NCBI RefSeq assembly: GCF_000617845.2
Contig: NZ_DF820425.1
Span: 5,338,741-5,402,740, forward strand
Source: Bradyrhizobium sp. DOA9
GTDB lineage: Bacteria; Pseudomonadota; Alphaproteobacteria; Rhizobiales; Xanthobacteraceae
Direction: 5' to 3'
DNA length: 64,000 nt
Shown one piece after another: positions 51,863 to 60,353 of the stretch (position 1 is the stretch's first letter; the number at the start of each line of letters is the position of its first letter). The translations under genes were made by a program, and so were the position numbers. The notes below the pieces were generated by a model. That model was not told the DNA's origin and made no database searches. It saw only the letters and a list, made by a program, of their open reading frames with translations.

Positions 51863-52810
51863 ATGACATCGAAATCGACCTTCGTCCTCGGCCACCGGCA
51901 TTTGCTGGGCATCGAGGGCCTTTCCGCGGCCGACATCACCGGCCTGCTCGACCTGTCCGAAGAATATGTCGAGCTCAACCGCCAGGTTGACAAGAAGCGC
52001 ACCGTCCTGCGCGGACGGACGCAGGTGAACCTCTTCTTCGAGGCCTCCACCCGGACCCAGTCCTCGTTCGAGCTTGCGGGAAAGCGCCTCGGCGCCGACG
52101 TCATGAACATGTCGGTCGCCTCCTCGTCGATCAAGAAGGGCGAGACGCTGATCGACACCGCGATGACGCTCAATGCGATGCACCCGGACATCCTGGTGAT
52201 GCGCCATCACGCCTCCGGCGCGGTGGAACTGCTGGCCCGCAAGGTCGACGGTTCCGTGATCAATGCCGGCGACGGCGCGCACGAGCATCCGACCCAGGCG
52301 CTGCTCGACGCGCTCACCATCCGCCGCAACAAGGGCCGGATCGAGGGGCTCGTGGTCGCGATCTGCGGCGACGTGCTGCATTCGCGCGTCGCCCGCTCCA
52401 ACATCATCCTGCTCAACACCATGGGCGCCCGCGTCCGCGTCGTCGGTCCCTCCACGCTGCTGCCGCCGGGGATCGAGCGGATGGGCGTCGAGGTCGCGCG
52501 CGACATGCGCGAGGGTCTCAACGGGGCCGACATCGTCATGATGCTGCGGCTGCAGCGCGAGCGCATGAACGGCTCCTTCGTACCGTCGTCGAACGAATAT
52601 TTCCACTATTTCGGACTCGACCAGAAGAAGCTCGCCTACGCCAAGCCGGACGCGCTCGTGATGCATCCCGGCCCCATGAACCGCGGCGTCGAAATCGACA
52701 CCGCGGTCGCCGACGGTGCGCAATCCCTGATCCGCGAACAGGTGGAGATGGGCGTCGCCGTGCGCATGGCGGTGCTGGAAGCGCTCGCCCGTAACCTGCC
52801 GAACGCGTGA
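51863..52810 (+). CDS. pyrB: Aspartate carbamoyltransferase catalytic subunit
   Basis: A 315-residue enzyme of pyrimidine synthesis joining carbamoyl phosphate and aspartate. The start at 51863 (MTSKSTFVLGHRHLLGIEGL) is the normal one. Carbamoyl-phosphate residues are in FFEASTRTQSSFELAGKRLG and the HPTQALLDALTIRR block; aspartate-side residues are in HPGPMNRGVEIDT. No regulatory PyrI is seen. Its TGA overlaps the pyrC start by one base (TGATG). Confidence 0.96.
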   Translation: MTSKSTFVLGHRHLLGIEGLSAADITGLLDLSEEYVELNRQVDKKRTVLRGRTQVNLFFEASTRTQSSFELAGKRLGADVMNMSVASSSIKKGETLIDTAMTLNAMHPDILVMRHHASGAVELLARKVDGSVINAGDGAHEHPTQALLDALTIRRNKGRIEGLVVAICGDVLHSRVARSNIILLNTMGARVRVVGPSTLLPPGIERMGVEVARDMREGLNGADIVMMLRLQRERMNGSFVPSSNEYFHYFGLDQKKLAYAKPDALVMHPGPMNRGVEIDTAVADGAQSLIREQVEMGVAVRMAVLEALARNLPNA

Positions 52811-54117
52811 TGCCGATGTTGATCGATCGCCGCCCCATCCTGCTGGCCAATGCCCGCGTCGTCGATCCCTCCAGGGATTTCGACGGTATCGGCGACGTCC
52901 TGATCGCCGACGGCAGCATCCGCGAGACCCGCCGCGGCATTGGCGCGGCCGGCGTCCCCGAGGGCACCGACATCGTCAATTGCTCCGGCAAGATCGTCGC
53001 ACCCGGCCTGATCGACATGCGCGCCTTCGTCGGCGAGCCCGGCTTCAGCCACCGCGAGACCTTCGCCTCGGCGAGCCAGGCGGCCGCAACCGGCGGCATC
53101 ACCACCATCATCTGCCAGCCCGACACCTCGCCGGTGATCGACAATTCGGCGACGGTCGATTTCGTGATGCGCCGCGCCCGGGACACCGCGATCGTCAACA
53201 TCCAGCCGATGGCCGCCCTCACCAAGGGCATGCACGGCCAGGAGATGACCGAGTTCGGCCTGCTCAAGGCCGCGGGCGCCGTCGCCTTCAGCGATGGCGC
53301 CAGAAGCGTGACCAATGCGCAGGTGATGCGCCGCGCGCTGACCTATGCGCGCGATTTCGACGCGCTGATCGTGCATTACACCGAGGACCCCGATCTCGTC
53401 GGCGAGGGCGTGATGAACGAGGGCGAGTTCGCCTCGCGACTCGGCCTGGTGGGCATCCCGAGCGCCGCCGAAGCCGTGATGCTGGAGCGCGATCTGCGCC
53501 TCGTCGCCCTCACCGGCGGCCGCTACCACGCGGCCTCGCTGACCTGCATCGATTCTCTCGACATCCTCCAGCGCGCCCGCGACGCCGGCCTCGCCGTCAG
53601 CGCCTCGGTCTCGATCAACCATCTGGCACTGAACGAGAACGACATCGGTCCTTACCGTTCGTTCCTGAAGCTGTCGCCGCCGCTGCGCACCGAGGACGAC
53701 CGCCGCGCCCTGGTGGCGGCGATCGGCTCCGGCCTGCTCGACGTCATCATGTCCGACCACAATCCGCAGGACGTCGAGGTCAAGCGCCTGCCGTTCGCGG
53801 AAGCCGCGCCCGGCGCCGTCGGACTCGAGACCATGCTGCCGGCCGGCCTGCGGCTGGTGCACAATGGCGAGATCGAGCTGAAGACGCTGATCCGCGCGAT
53901 GTCGACCCGCCCGGCCGAGCTGCTCGGCCTGTCGGGCGGAACCCTGCGCGCCGGCAGCCCTGCGGATGTCATCGTGATCGACCCCGACGTCCCCTGGGTG
54001 GTCGATCCCGCCGATCTCAAGTCGCCCTGCAAGAACACCCCGTTCGACGAGGCTCGCTTTACAGGCCGAGTGGTGCGCACCATTGTCGGCGGACGAACGG
54101 TGTATGAACATGTCTGA
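52810..54117 (+). CDS. pyrC: Dihydroorotase-like protein lacking the HxH zinc motif
   Basis: A 435-residue amidohydrolase-fold protein. The start at 52810 overlaps the pyrB stop by one base. The fold is clear (PGLIDMRAFVGEPGFSHRE, TTIICQPDTSPVIDN, VSINHLALN, MSDHNPQDVEVKR), but the usual N-terminal metal pair HxH of dihydroorotase (in PGLIDMHVHLR-type sequence) is replaced by Arg71 and Phe73. The later SDH Asp/His is retained. This is the pattern of the PyrC'/pseudo-dihydroorotase proteins that assemble with aspartate carbamoyltransferase without being active. The active dihydroorotase would then be encoded elsewhere. Enzyme activity here is therefore doubtful. Confidence 0.85.
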   Translation: MPMLIDRRPILLANARVVDPSRDFDGIGDVLIADGSIRETRRGIGAAGVPEGTDIVNCSGKIVAPGLIDMRAFVGEPGFSHRETFASASQAAATGGITTIICQPDTSPVIDNSATVDFVMRRARDTAIVNIQPMAALTKGMHGQEMTEFGLLKAAGAVAFSDGARSVTNAQVMRRALTYARDFDALIVHYTEDPDLVGEGVMNEGEFASRLGLVGIPSAAEAVMLERDLRLVALTGGRYHAASLTCIDSLDILQRARDAGLAVSASVSINHLALNENDIGPYRSFLKLSPPLRTEDDRRALVAAIGSGLLDVIMSDHNPQDVEVKRLPFAEAAPGAVGLETMLPAGLRLVHNGEIELKTLIRAMSTRPAELLGLSGGTLRAGSPADVIVIDPDVPWVVDPADLKSPCKNTPFDEARFTGRVVRTIVGGRTVYEHV

Positions 54118-54164
54118 GCTGCGGATTCGTTCGACGCGGCGGATGGGCCTTTGGAGATGCCGCC

Positions 54165-54761
54165 ATGGGGCTTGAAGCGTTTCTGCCGGTGGCTTTCGTC
54201 ATCGGCTATCTCCTCGGCTCGATTCCGTTCGGGCTGATCCTGACCAGGCTCGCGGGCACCCAGGATATCCGCTCGATCGGCTCCGGCAGCATCGGCGCCA
54301 CCAATGTGCTGCGCACCGGACGCAAGAGCCTTGCGGCGGGCACCCTGCTGTTCGACGCGCTCAAGGGTACCGTCGCCGTGATGATCGCCGGCACCATCGC
54401 AGGCCCCAATGCCGCGATGGTGGCCGGCCTCGGCGCGTTCCTCGGTCACCTCTTCCCGGTCTGGCTGAAGTTCAGGGGCGGCAAGGGCGTCGCGGTCTAT
54501 ATCGGCATCCTGCTCGGGCTGTTCTGGCCGAGCGCCGTGGTGTTCTGCCTGCTCTGGCTGGCCACCGCCTTCACCACCCGCTATTCCTCGCTCTCGGCGC
54601 TGGTGGCGGCATTCATCACGCCGATGTTCCTGTGGTGGTTCGGTCATCTCGCATTGTCGGCACTCGCTGCCGTGCTGACCCTGCTGTTGTTCTACGCGCA
54701 TCGCGAGAACATCAAGCGTCTGCAAGCCGGCAAGGAAAGCCGGATCGGCGAGAAAGCCTAG
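54165..54761 (+). CDS. plsY: Acyl-phosphate glycerol-3-phosphate acyltransferase
   Basis: A 198-residue membrane enzyme that acylates glycerol-3-phosphate with acyl phosphate, the first step of phospholipid synthesis in most bacteria. The motifs IGSGSIGATNVLRTGRKSLA (phosphate/substrate loop) and FRGGKGVAVYIGILLG are conserved. The ATG at 54165 is chosen because GGAG lies 8 bp upstream. About five helices. The order pyrB-pyrC-plsY-dprA-topA is conserved in rhizobia. Confidence 0.94.
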   Translation: MGLEAFLPVAFVIGYLLGSIPFGLILTRLAGTQDIRSIGSGSIGATNVLRTGRKSLAAGTLLFDALKGTVAVMIAGTIAGPNAAMVAGLGAFLGHLFPVWLKFRGGKGVAVYIGILLGLFWPSAVVFCLLWLATAFTTRYSSLSALVAAFITPMFLWWFGHLALSALAAVLTLLLFYAHRENIKRLQAGKESRIGEKA

Positions 54762-54815
54762 AGCGTTTCCGAGCGAAGTGGATGCCGGTTCGCGTCAAGG
54801 AAACGCGTCAAACAA
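54761..54815. repeat. Rhizobial palindromic element after plsY
   Basis: GAGCGTTTCC and GGAAACGCG form complementary ends around an AAGTGGATGCCGGTTCGCG core. This is the common rhizobial interspersed element (RIME/RPE-like). It starts at the last codon of plsY and probably supplies the transcript end. Confidence 0.6.
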
Positions 54816-54973
54816 GAATCTGAAGTCGGAAAAAGTACGGATACCGCCGCAACCCTTCCGCATTATATGCCAAATCCTGTTCGCAATTGTCCTGCGAGTC
54901 ACGACAGGCTGTAGCGAACGGGTTCCATGCCTGTCATCCTGACACGGGAAACGGCGTTAGGCGGTTGCTCAGA

Positions 54974-56179
54974 ATGAGCGAGAAGATTGTCGGCGCGAAT
55001 GACGGGATCGGTTCGTTCGGTGCTTCCGGCACTGCAGCAAGCCGGCTGCTCTCGGCGACCAATATCTGGTCCGACGCGCCGCCGCGCGCGCCTGCCCCTG
55101 CTGCACGGCCCGCGCCGCGGCCGGAGCCCGTAGTCAAGCCTGACGCTCCGCTCGATGTTGTCGTCACCAAGGCTGCACCGATCGCGCCAGCGCGGGCGCG
55201 TTCCGAGCAATGGCCGCAGCGAAGACTTTCGCTGGCGCTGCAGGGCGGCGGCACCTTTGCCGCCTTCACCTGGGGCGTGCTGGAGCGGCTGCTCGAAGAG
55301 ACTGATATCGAGATCGACACCATCAGCGGCGCGAGCGCCGGCGCCATCAATGCGCTGCTGCTCGCTTGCGGCCTGGCCGAAGGCGGCCGCGAAGGCGCGA
55401 GGTCGCGGCTGAGCCGGTTCTGGGTCCGGCTGATGCACGAGGCCTCGTTCCGCTCGCTGATGCTGATCGGCGGCTTCTCGCCGGCTGGAAGTTCGGTCGC
55501 GTTCGGCCCGACCCTGCGTTCCGGCCAGTTCGATCCGTTCGACCTCGATCCGCTGCGGCAGGCGGTCTCCCGCGACATCGACTTTTCCGTCCTGCGCGAC
55601 AGGCGATGCCCCAAGCTGCTGATCGCGGCAACGCGGATCCGCGACGGGCAGCAGCAGATCTTTGGAAACGACGCCATCACCGCCGATGTCGCGCTGGCCT
55701 CGACCTGCCCACCCCTCGTCCACTGCGCCGTCGAGATCGAGGGCGAAGCCTATTGGGACGGCGGCTTTGGCGGCAATCCGCCTTTGCTGCGGCTGGCGCA
55801 GGAAACAGAAACGCCTGACGTCCTGCTGGTCCAGGTCACGCCGACGCGCGACAGCTACGTGCCGATCACGCTCGCCGCGATCGACCGCCGGCTCGACCAG
55901 ATCGCGGCCAACGCCGGGCTCAATGCCGAGATAGCCGCGATCGAATGGGCGCAGTCGCACATGGCCTCTCCACTGCGGCTCTCCAGGATCGCGGCTGAAG
56001 ACACAGTTGACGGCCTGGCACAACGCTCGTCCACCGATCTCGGCCGCGGCTTCATTCGCCTGCTGCACCGGAGCGGCCGCGCAGCCGCCGAGCGCTGGCT
56101 CGGGCAAGGTGCGGTCGCCGGCGCAGCGCCCTCAGCGCCCGCTCAGGCCCTCGCGCCTTCCGAACCTGCGCTAGCCTGA
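54974..56179 (+). CDS. Patatin-like phospholipase
   Basis: A 401-residue lipid acyl hydrolase. The start MSEKIVGANDG at 54974 is preferred over an upstream GTG-like frame start. Residues 1-90 are a Pro/Ala-rich lead. The patatin domain (about 100-310) has the oxyanion loop LALQGGGTFAAFTWG, the nucleophile elbow ISGASAGAINALL and the catalytic Asp in YWDGGFGGNPPL, so it should be an active Ser-Asp hydrolase. It may act on host or own membrane lipids. It ends with an overlap of 9 bp with the convergent amidase gene. Confidence 0.9.
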   Translation: MSEKIVGANDGIGSFGASGTAASRLLSATNIWSDAPPRAPAPAARPAPRPEPVVKPDAPLDVVVTKAAPIAPARARSEQWPQRRLSLALQGGGTFAAFTWGVLERLLEETDIEIDTISGASAGAINALLLACGLAEGGREGARSRLSRFWVRLMHEASFRSLMLIGGFSPAGSSVAFGPTLRSGQFDPFDLDPLRQAVSRDIDFSVLRDRRCPKLLIAATRIRDGQQQIFGNDAITADVALASTCPPLVHCAVEIEGEAYWDGGFGGNPPLLRLAQETETPDVLLVQVTPTRDSYVPITLAAIDRRLDQIAANAGLNAEIAAIEWAQSHMASPLRLSRIAAEDTVDGLAQRSSTDLGRGFIRLLHRSGRAAAERWLGQGAVAGAAPSAPAQALAPSEPALA

Positions 56180-57415
56180 TTTCGCCAGCGCATCCTCCAG
56201 GAACCAGGCCGCCGCGAGCGCGAGCGGATCGTTGCCGAACCGCGCGATCGCCTGCACGCCGACAGGCAGGCCGCCGACCTTGAGCACCGGCACGTTGACG
56301 CAAGGATTGCCCATCAGCGTCCACAGCCGGTTGTAGCGGGGGTCGCCGGTGCTAGCGAGCTCCTTGGCCGGCGCCGTGCCCGGCGCCGAATAGGTCAGCA
56401 GCACATCGAACCCTTCGAACAGCTCGCCGAGCTCGCGGCGGCCGCGACGGCTGATGCGGCGCGCCTCGTCATAGTCTTTCGGCGTCAGCCCGACCGTCGC
56501 ATCGAGACTGGCGCGCAGCATCGGCGCGATCTCGTCGTGGCGTTCCGAAAACTCCCAGGCGAGCGCGCGATGCGCCTCGTAGTCCTGGATGATCGGATGG
56601 ATACGCCAGGCCTCCTGCACCGCCTCGGGCAGATCGATGGTCTGCACGCTGGCACCGGCGCGCGTCGCCGCCTTGATCGCAGCCTGCAGCCCCTCTTCGG
56701 CCGCCGGCTCCACGGCGCCCGCGAATTCTTGCCTGACCACGCCGATGCGCGGCGCCTTCGCCGGGCCGATGCCGGAGAACTCCGTTCGCCCGGTCATCGC
56801 CAAGAGACCGCGCGCAAGATCCTCCGCCCGCGCGCCGAACAAGCCGACCGTGTCGAGCGCCCATGAATAGCACTTCACGCCGACGGTCGGCAGCATCCGG
56901 AACGACGGCTTGATCGCGGCCGTCCCGCAATAGGCCGCGGGGCGGATCACCGAGCCGCCGGTCTGGGTACCCAGCGCCAGCGGGATCATGCCGGCGCCGA
57001 CGGCCGCCGCCGAGCCTGAGGACGAGCCGCCGGGCGAATGCGCCGTATTGTGCGGATTGCGCGTCGGCGTCGGATCGCGCGAGGCAAATGCCGTGGTCGT
57101 TGTCTTGCCGATGATGGTGGCCCCCGCCCGCTTCAGCATCATCACGACCGGCGCATCAGCGCGCGGCTGCCAACCGCGATAGATCTCCGACCCCATCTCG
57201 GTCGGCATGTCAGCGGTGTCAATGATGTCCTTGATGCCGACCGCGATGCCGCGCAGCGGCCCCGAGGCTTGCGCCCTCGCGGAATTGTCGTGCCGGACGA
57301 AAGCCTGGACGTCCCTCTCCCTGGCCTCGATCGCCGCATGCGACTGGGCGATGGCGTCATCGGGCGAAAGCTCCCCCGCTTCGATGCGGCGCTGGAGGTC
57401 GGCGAGTGAGATCAT
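56171..57415 (-). CDS. Amidase-signature family hydrolase
   Basis: A 414-residue enzyme with AAGAAGGA before the ATG at 57415 (MISLADLQRR). The Ser-cisSer-Lys triad is in GIAVGIKDIIDTADM (Lys), HSPGGSSSGSAAAV (Ser) and LGTQTGGSVIRPA (Ser). It is shorter than GatA and lacks the GatA C-terminal part, so it is a stand-alone amidase for small amides or nitriles. It converges with the patatin gene. Substrate unknown. Confidence 0.88.
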   Translation of the reverse strand: MISLADLQRRIEAGELSPDDAIAQSHAAIEARERDVQAFVRHDNSARAQASGPLRGIAVGIKDIIDTADMPTEMGSEIYRGWQPRADAPVVMMLKRAGATIIGKTTTTAFASRDPTPTRNPHNTAHSPGGSSSGSAAAVGAGMIPLALGTQTGGSVIRPAAYCGTAAIKPSFRMLPTVGVKCYSWALDTVGLFGARAEDLARGLLAMTGRTEFSGIGPAKAPRIGVVRQEFAGAVEPAAEEGLQAAIKAATRAGASVQTIDLPEAVQEAWRIHPIIQDYEAHRALAWEFSERHDEIAPMLRASLDATVGLTPKDYDEARRISRRGRRELGELFEGFDVLLTYSAPGTAPAKELASTGDPRYNRLWTLMGNPCVNVPVLKVGGLPVGVQAIARFGNDPLALAAAWFLEDALAKSG

Positions 57416-57530
57416 GGCAACATCCTTCTTATTGCGATCGCTTTTAGCATCGCGACGAAGCCGCGCAAGCACACGTGACTGTTGCGCAACGCCCTCTGGT
57501 TGTTCCATGCTGTCCCTGCAAGGAGACGCC

Positions 57531-58649
57531 GTGGACGCCATCAACAGAAGCGTGGAGCTGACCGAGGCCGAGCGGATCGACCGCCTGCGGCTGATCCGTT
57601 CCGACAATGTCGGGCCGCGCACCTTCCGCTCGCTGGTCGATCATTTCGGCAGCCCGCGCGCTGCGCTGGAACGGTTGCCTGATCTCGCCCGCCGCGGCGG
57701 CGCGGCGCGATCGGGGCGCATCTGCAGCGCGGACGAAGCGAAGGCCGAGCTCGCCGCGAGCCGCAAGTTCGGCATCGCCTGGCGCGCGCCCGGCGAGGAC
57801 GGCTATCCGGCGCGGCTGGCGATGATCGACGACGCGCCGCCGCTGCTCGCCCTGCGGGGCGACACCAAGACCCTGATGCGGCCGATGATCGCGATCGTCG
57901 GCTCGCGCAATGCGTCCGGCGCCGGACTCAAATTTGCCGGCCAGCTCGCGCGCGAGCTCGGCGAAGCCGGCTTCGTGGTCATCTCCGGGCTCGCCCGCGG
58001 CGTCGACCAGGCCGCGCATCGCACCAGCGTCGAGACCGGCACGATCGCGGTGCTCGCCGGCGGCCATGACTGCATCTATCCGCCCGAGCATGGCGACCTG
58101 CTCGCTGCGATCCTCGACCATTCGGGCGCTGCGATCTCCGAGATGCCGCTCGGCCACGAGCCGCGCGCCCGCGACTTTCCCCGGCGCAACCGGCTGATCT
58201 CGGGCGCTTCGCTCGGCGTCGTCGTGGTGGAGGCCGCGCACCGCTCGGGCTCACTGATCACGGCACGAATGGCGGCCGAACAGGGCCGCGAGGTGTTCGC
58301 AGTCCCGGGCTCGCCGCTCGATCCGCGCGCCGCTGGCACCAATGACCTGATCAAGCAGGGCGCAACGCTCGTCACCGAAGCCGCCGACATCATCAACGCG
58401 GTTCAGCCGATCATGGAGCGGCCGCTGATGCACCCCGCGGGCGAGCCCAACAGCGAGCCGTTCGAGAGCGATCCGCAAAGCCATGATCGCGACCAGATCA
58501 CCGCCCTGCTCGGCCCGGTCCCGATCTCAATCGACGACCTCGTCCGGATGTCCGGCGCCTCGCCTGCGATCGTGCGCACCGTGCTGCTGGAGCTCGAGCT
58601 CGCCGGCAAGCTCGAACGTCACGGCGGCGGATTGGTGTCGCTGCTATAG
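57531..58649 (+). CDS. dprA: DNA-processing protein DprA
   Basis: A 372-residue protein that binds incoming single-stranded DNA and loads RecA during transformation. The start GTG at 57531 has an AAGGAG site 5 bp upstream; an ATG at 57507 giving 8 more residues is possible. The SAM-like N-terminus (RLIRSDNVGPRTFRSLVDHF), the Rossmann-like DprA core IAIVGSRNASGAGLKFAGQL, VISGLARGVDQAAH and FAVPGSPLDPRAAGTNDLI, and the C-terminal winged helix (about 315-370) are all present. In many relatives it directly precedes topA; here it is about 3.7 kb away. Confidence 0.95.
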   Translation: MDAINRSVELTEAERIDRLRLIRSDNVGPRTFRSLVDHFGSPRAALERLPDLARRGGAARSGRICSADEAKAELAASRKFGIAWRAPGEDGYPARLAMIDDAPPLLALRGDTKTLMRPMIAIVGSRNASGAGLKFAGQLARELGEAGFVVISGLARGVDQAAHRTSVETGTIAVLAGGHDCIYPPEHGDLLAAILDHSGAAISEMPLGHEPRARDFPRRNRLISGASLGVVVVEAAHRSGSLITARMAAEQGREVFAVPGSPLDPRAAGTNDLIKQGATLVTEAADIINAVQPIMERPLMHPAGEPNSEPFESDPQSHDRDQITALLGPVPISIDDLVRMSGASPAIVRTVLLELELAGKLERHGGGLVSLL

Positions 58650-58660
58650 CGTCTCCACTT

Positions 58661-58788
58661 GTCATTCCGGGGCGCGACGAAGTCGCGAGCTATGATGCGC
58701 AATTGCGCATCTGAGAATCCATTCATCCACTTGATCCGCGGCCAAATGGATTCCAGTCTCCCTCGCTTCGCTCGGGCCCAGGAATGAC
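58661..58788. repeat. Palindromic intergenic repeat, family B
   Basis: Arms GTCATTCC (58661) and GGAATGAC (58781-58788) with a CCGGGGCGCG / GGGCCCAGG section; inner AATCCATTCATCC / AAATGGATTCC pair. It lies in the 162-bp gap between the convergent dprA and the HxlR-type regulator gene. Confidence 0.7.
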
Positions 58789-58811
58789 GGATTGGGGGTA
58801 GCAACGCTAGT

Positions 58812-59252
58812 CTAACCCCCGTTACGCTCGTCGAAGCGCGCTCGTGCCGCCTCGATCTGCACCAGATGCGCGATGGCCCACTCGCCAAGCGCTTTCACCG
58901 GCTGCTCGAGACCACGGCCCAGATCGGTCAGCTCATAGTCCACCCGCGGAGGGATGGTCGGAAAGATCGTGCGCGTGACGAGGCCGTCGCGCTCGAGGCC
59001 ACGCAGCGTCAACGTGAGCATCCGCTGCGAGATGCCGTTGATCATGCGCTTCAGCTCATTGAAGCGCTTTGGCCCGTCGCTCAGCATCATGATGACGAGC
59101 ACGCTCCATTTGTCGCCGACGCGGGACAACACGGAGGCGACGCCGCGGCAGTCCGCGTGGTTGGGATCCGGCAAGGGCCTTTGATCCGGCCTTGGATCCA
59201 GCCTCGGCGGAACAGGCATTTCGATGTTCGCAGGTTTCAATGATGTGCCCAT
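58812..59252 (-). CDS. HxlR-family transcriptional regulator (1)
   Basis: A 146-residue winged-helix regulator. CRGVASVLSRVGDKWSVLVI carries the family's redox-suspicious Cys before the winged helix; GPKRFNELKRMINGISQRML and LRGLERDGLVTRTIFPTIPPR form the DNA-binding helices and wing. It diverges from the azoreductase gene, a pairing typical of HxlR regulators that sense quinones or aldehydes (YodB-, HypR-like). A C-terminal Arg/Glu-rich helix follows. It should regulate the neighbouring azoR. Confidence 0.9.
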   Translation of the reverse strand: MGTSLKPANIEMPVPPRLDPRPDQRPLPDPNHADCRGVASVLSRVGDKWSVLVIMMLSDGPKRFNELKRMINGISQRMLTLTLRGLERDGLVTRTIFPTIPPRVDYELTDLGRGLEQPVKALGEWAIAHLVQIEAARARFDERNGG

Positions 59253-59287
59253 GGCTCAAAAAAGTGCGTTCTTGCGGGGATTTCGAT

Positions 59288-59305
59288 AGTCACTCATGTA
59301 GTGCT
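59288..59305. promoter_or_regulatory. Dyad in the HxlR-azoreductase divergent region
   Basis: AGTCACTCATGTAGTGCT has CACT-N5-AGTG as inverted arms (59291-59303), extended on both sides. It lies 31-45 bp upstream of azoR. Such palindromes bind dimeric HxlR regulators. Assignment is inference. Confidence 0.45.
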
Positions 59306-59335
59306 GGTTACAAACTTATACCAGGGTGACCCCAC

Positions 59336-59941
59336 ATGAAACTCCTCCATATCGACTCCAGCGTGCTCGGCCCGCACTCCGTCAGCCGGCAGGTGTCCGC
59401 CGCCATCGTCGACCGTCTCAAGCAGGCGACGCCCTCGCTCGAGATCGTCTATCGCGACCTGACCGAGACGCCGTTCGCGCACCTCTCCGGCGCGCACCTC
59501 GCCGCCGCGCAAGGCGCGCCTGCGCCGGCGGAACTCGGACCGGACCTTGCCGCGAGCGCGGCCGCGCTGGAGGAATTCCTGGCTGCCGACATCGTCGTGA
59601 TCGGCGCTCCCATGTACAACTTCACCATTCCCAGCCAGCTCAAGGCGTGGATCGACCGCATCGCCGTCCGGGGCAAGACGTTCAGCTACGGGGCGAATGG
59701 GCCGCAGGGTCTTGCCGGCGGCAAGCGCGTGATCCTGGCCATCTCGCGCGGCGGCTATTACGGTGCAGGCTCGCCGGCCGCGGCGCTCGAGCATCTCGAA
59801 ACCTACTTGCGCAGCGTGTTCGGCTTCATCGGGATCGATCCCGAATTCATCAGCGCCGATGGCATCCAGGTCGGGCCGGAGCACCGCGAAAAGGCGATTG
59901 CAGGCGCGCTCCAGGCGGCCGCCAATTTGCGCGCTGCTTAA
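59336..59941 (+). CDS. azoR: FMN-dependent NADH-azoreductase (quinone reductase)
   Basis: A 201-residue flavodoxin-fold enzyme that reduces azo bonds and, physiologically, quinones by two electrons. The start KLLHIDSSVLGPHSVSRQVS is the FMN phosphate loop. IVVIGAPMYNFTIPSQLKAW carries the FMN isoalloxazine contact, and RGGYYGAGSPAAALEHLETY the second. Family length is normal. Divergent from HxlR regulator 1, fitting an electrophile or quinone response. Confidence 0.93.
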   Translation: MKLLHIDSSVLGPHSVSRQVSAAIVDRLKQATPSLEIVYRDLTETPFAHLSGAHLAAAQGAPAPAELGPDLAASAAALEEFLAADIVVIGAPMYNFTIPSQLKAWIDRIAVRGKTFSYGANGPQGLAGGKRVILAISRGGYYGAGSPAAALEHLETYLRSVFGFIGIDPEFISADGIQVGPEHREKAIAGALQAAANLRAA

Positions 59942-59994
59942 CACTCGCACCGACGATACCAGCCGCTGCCGTACTCCGGCGGCGGCTGACCTCG

Positions 59995-60177
59995 CTAAAA
60001 CCAGGCGCCCTGCATGCCCAGGATGACGGCAACCAGCGAAACGAACAGGCCGATGCCGGAGAAAAGGGCCACCCCGATAAACTCGGAGGTGTCGGAGCGT
60101 TTGGCGGGAATGGCGGAACGTTCGGTGAAAATACGCGGTGCTGAAATCGACGAAAAAATGCGAGCTGCCTTCGGCAT
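59995..60177 (-). CDS. Small single-pass membrane protein
   Basis: A 60-residue protein with GGGAG before its ATG at 60177. After a polar N-terminus (MPKAARIFSSISAPRIFTER) it has one hydrophobic segment (FIGVALFSGIGLFVSLVAVI) and a short tail ending MQGAWF. No family recognised. It converges on azoR and lies between the two regulator/oxidoreductase units. Confidence 0.55.
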   Translation of the reverse strand: MPKAARIFSSISAPRIFTERSAIPAKRSDTSEFIGVALFSGIGLFVSLVAVILGMQGAWF

Positions 60178-60353
60178 CACGGGCTCCCATGAAATCGGGT
60201 CTTGTGACCCCCTGCCCGTAAAAAGGTCTGTGCAACGCAAGCGATGGTTCAACACTCACGCAAAGGTTTAGAAAATAGGTCGCACAACGCGACGGAACCG
60301 GCCGGCGCAACCGACATGGCGGCGCCGACCGATTCAATTTTCACTTCACTTGA

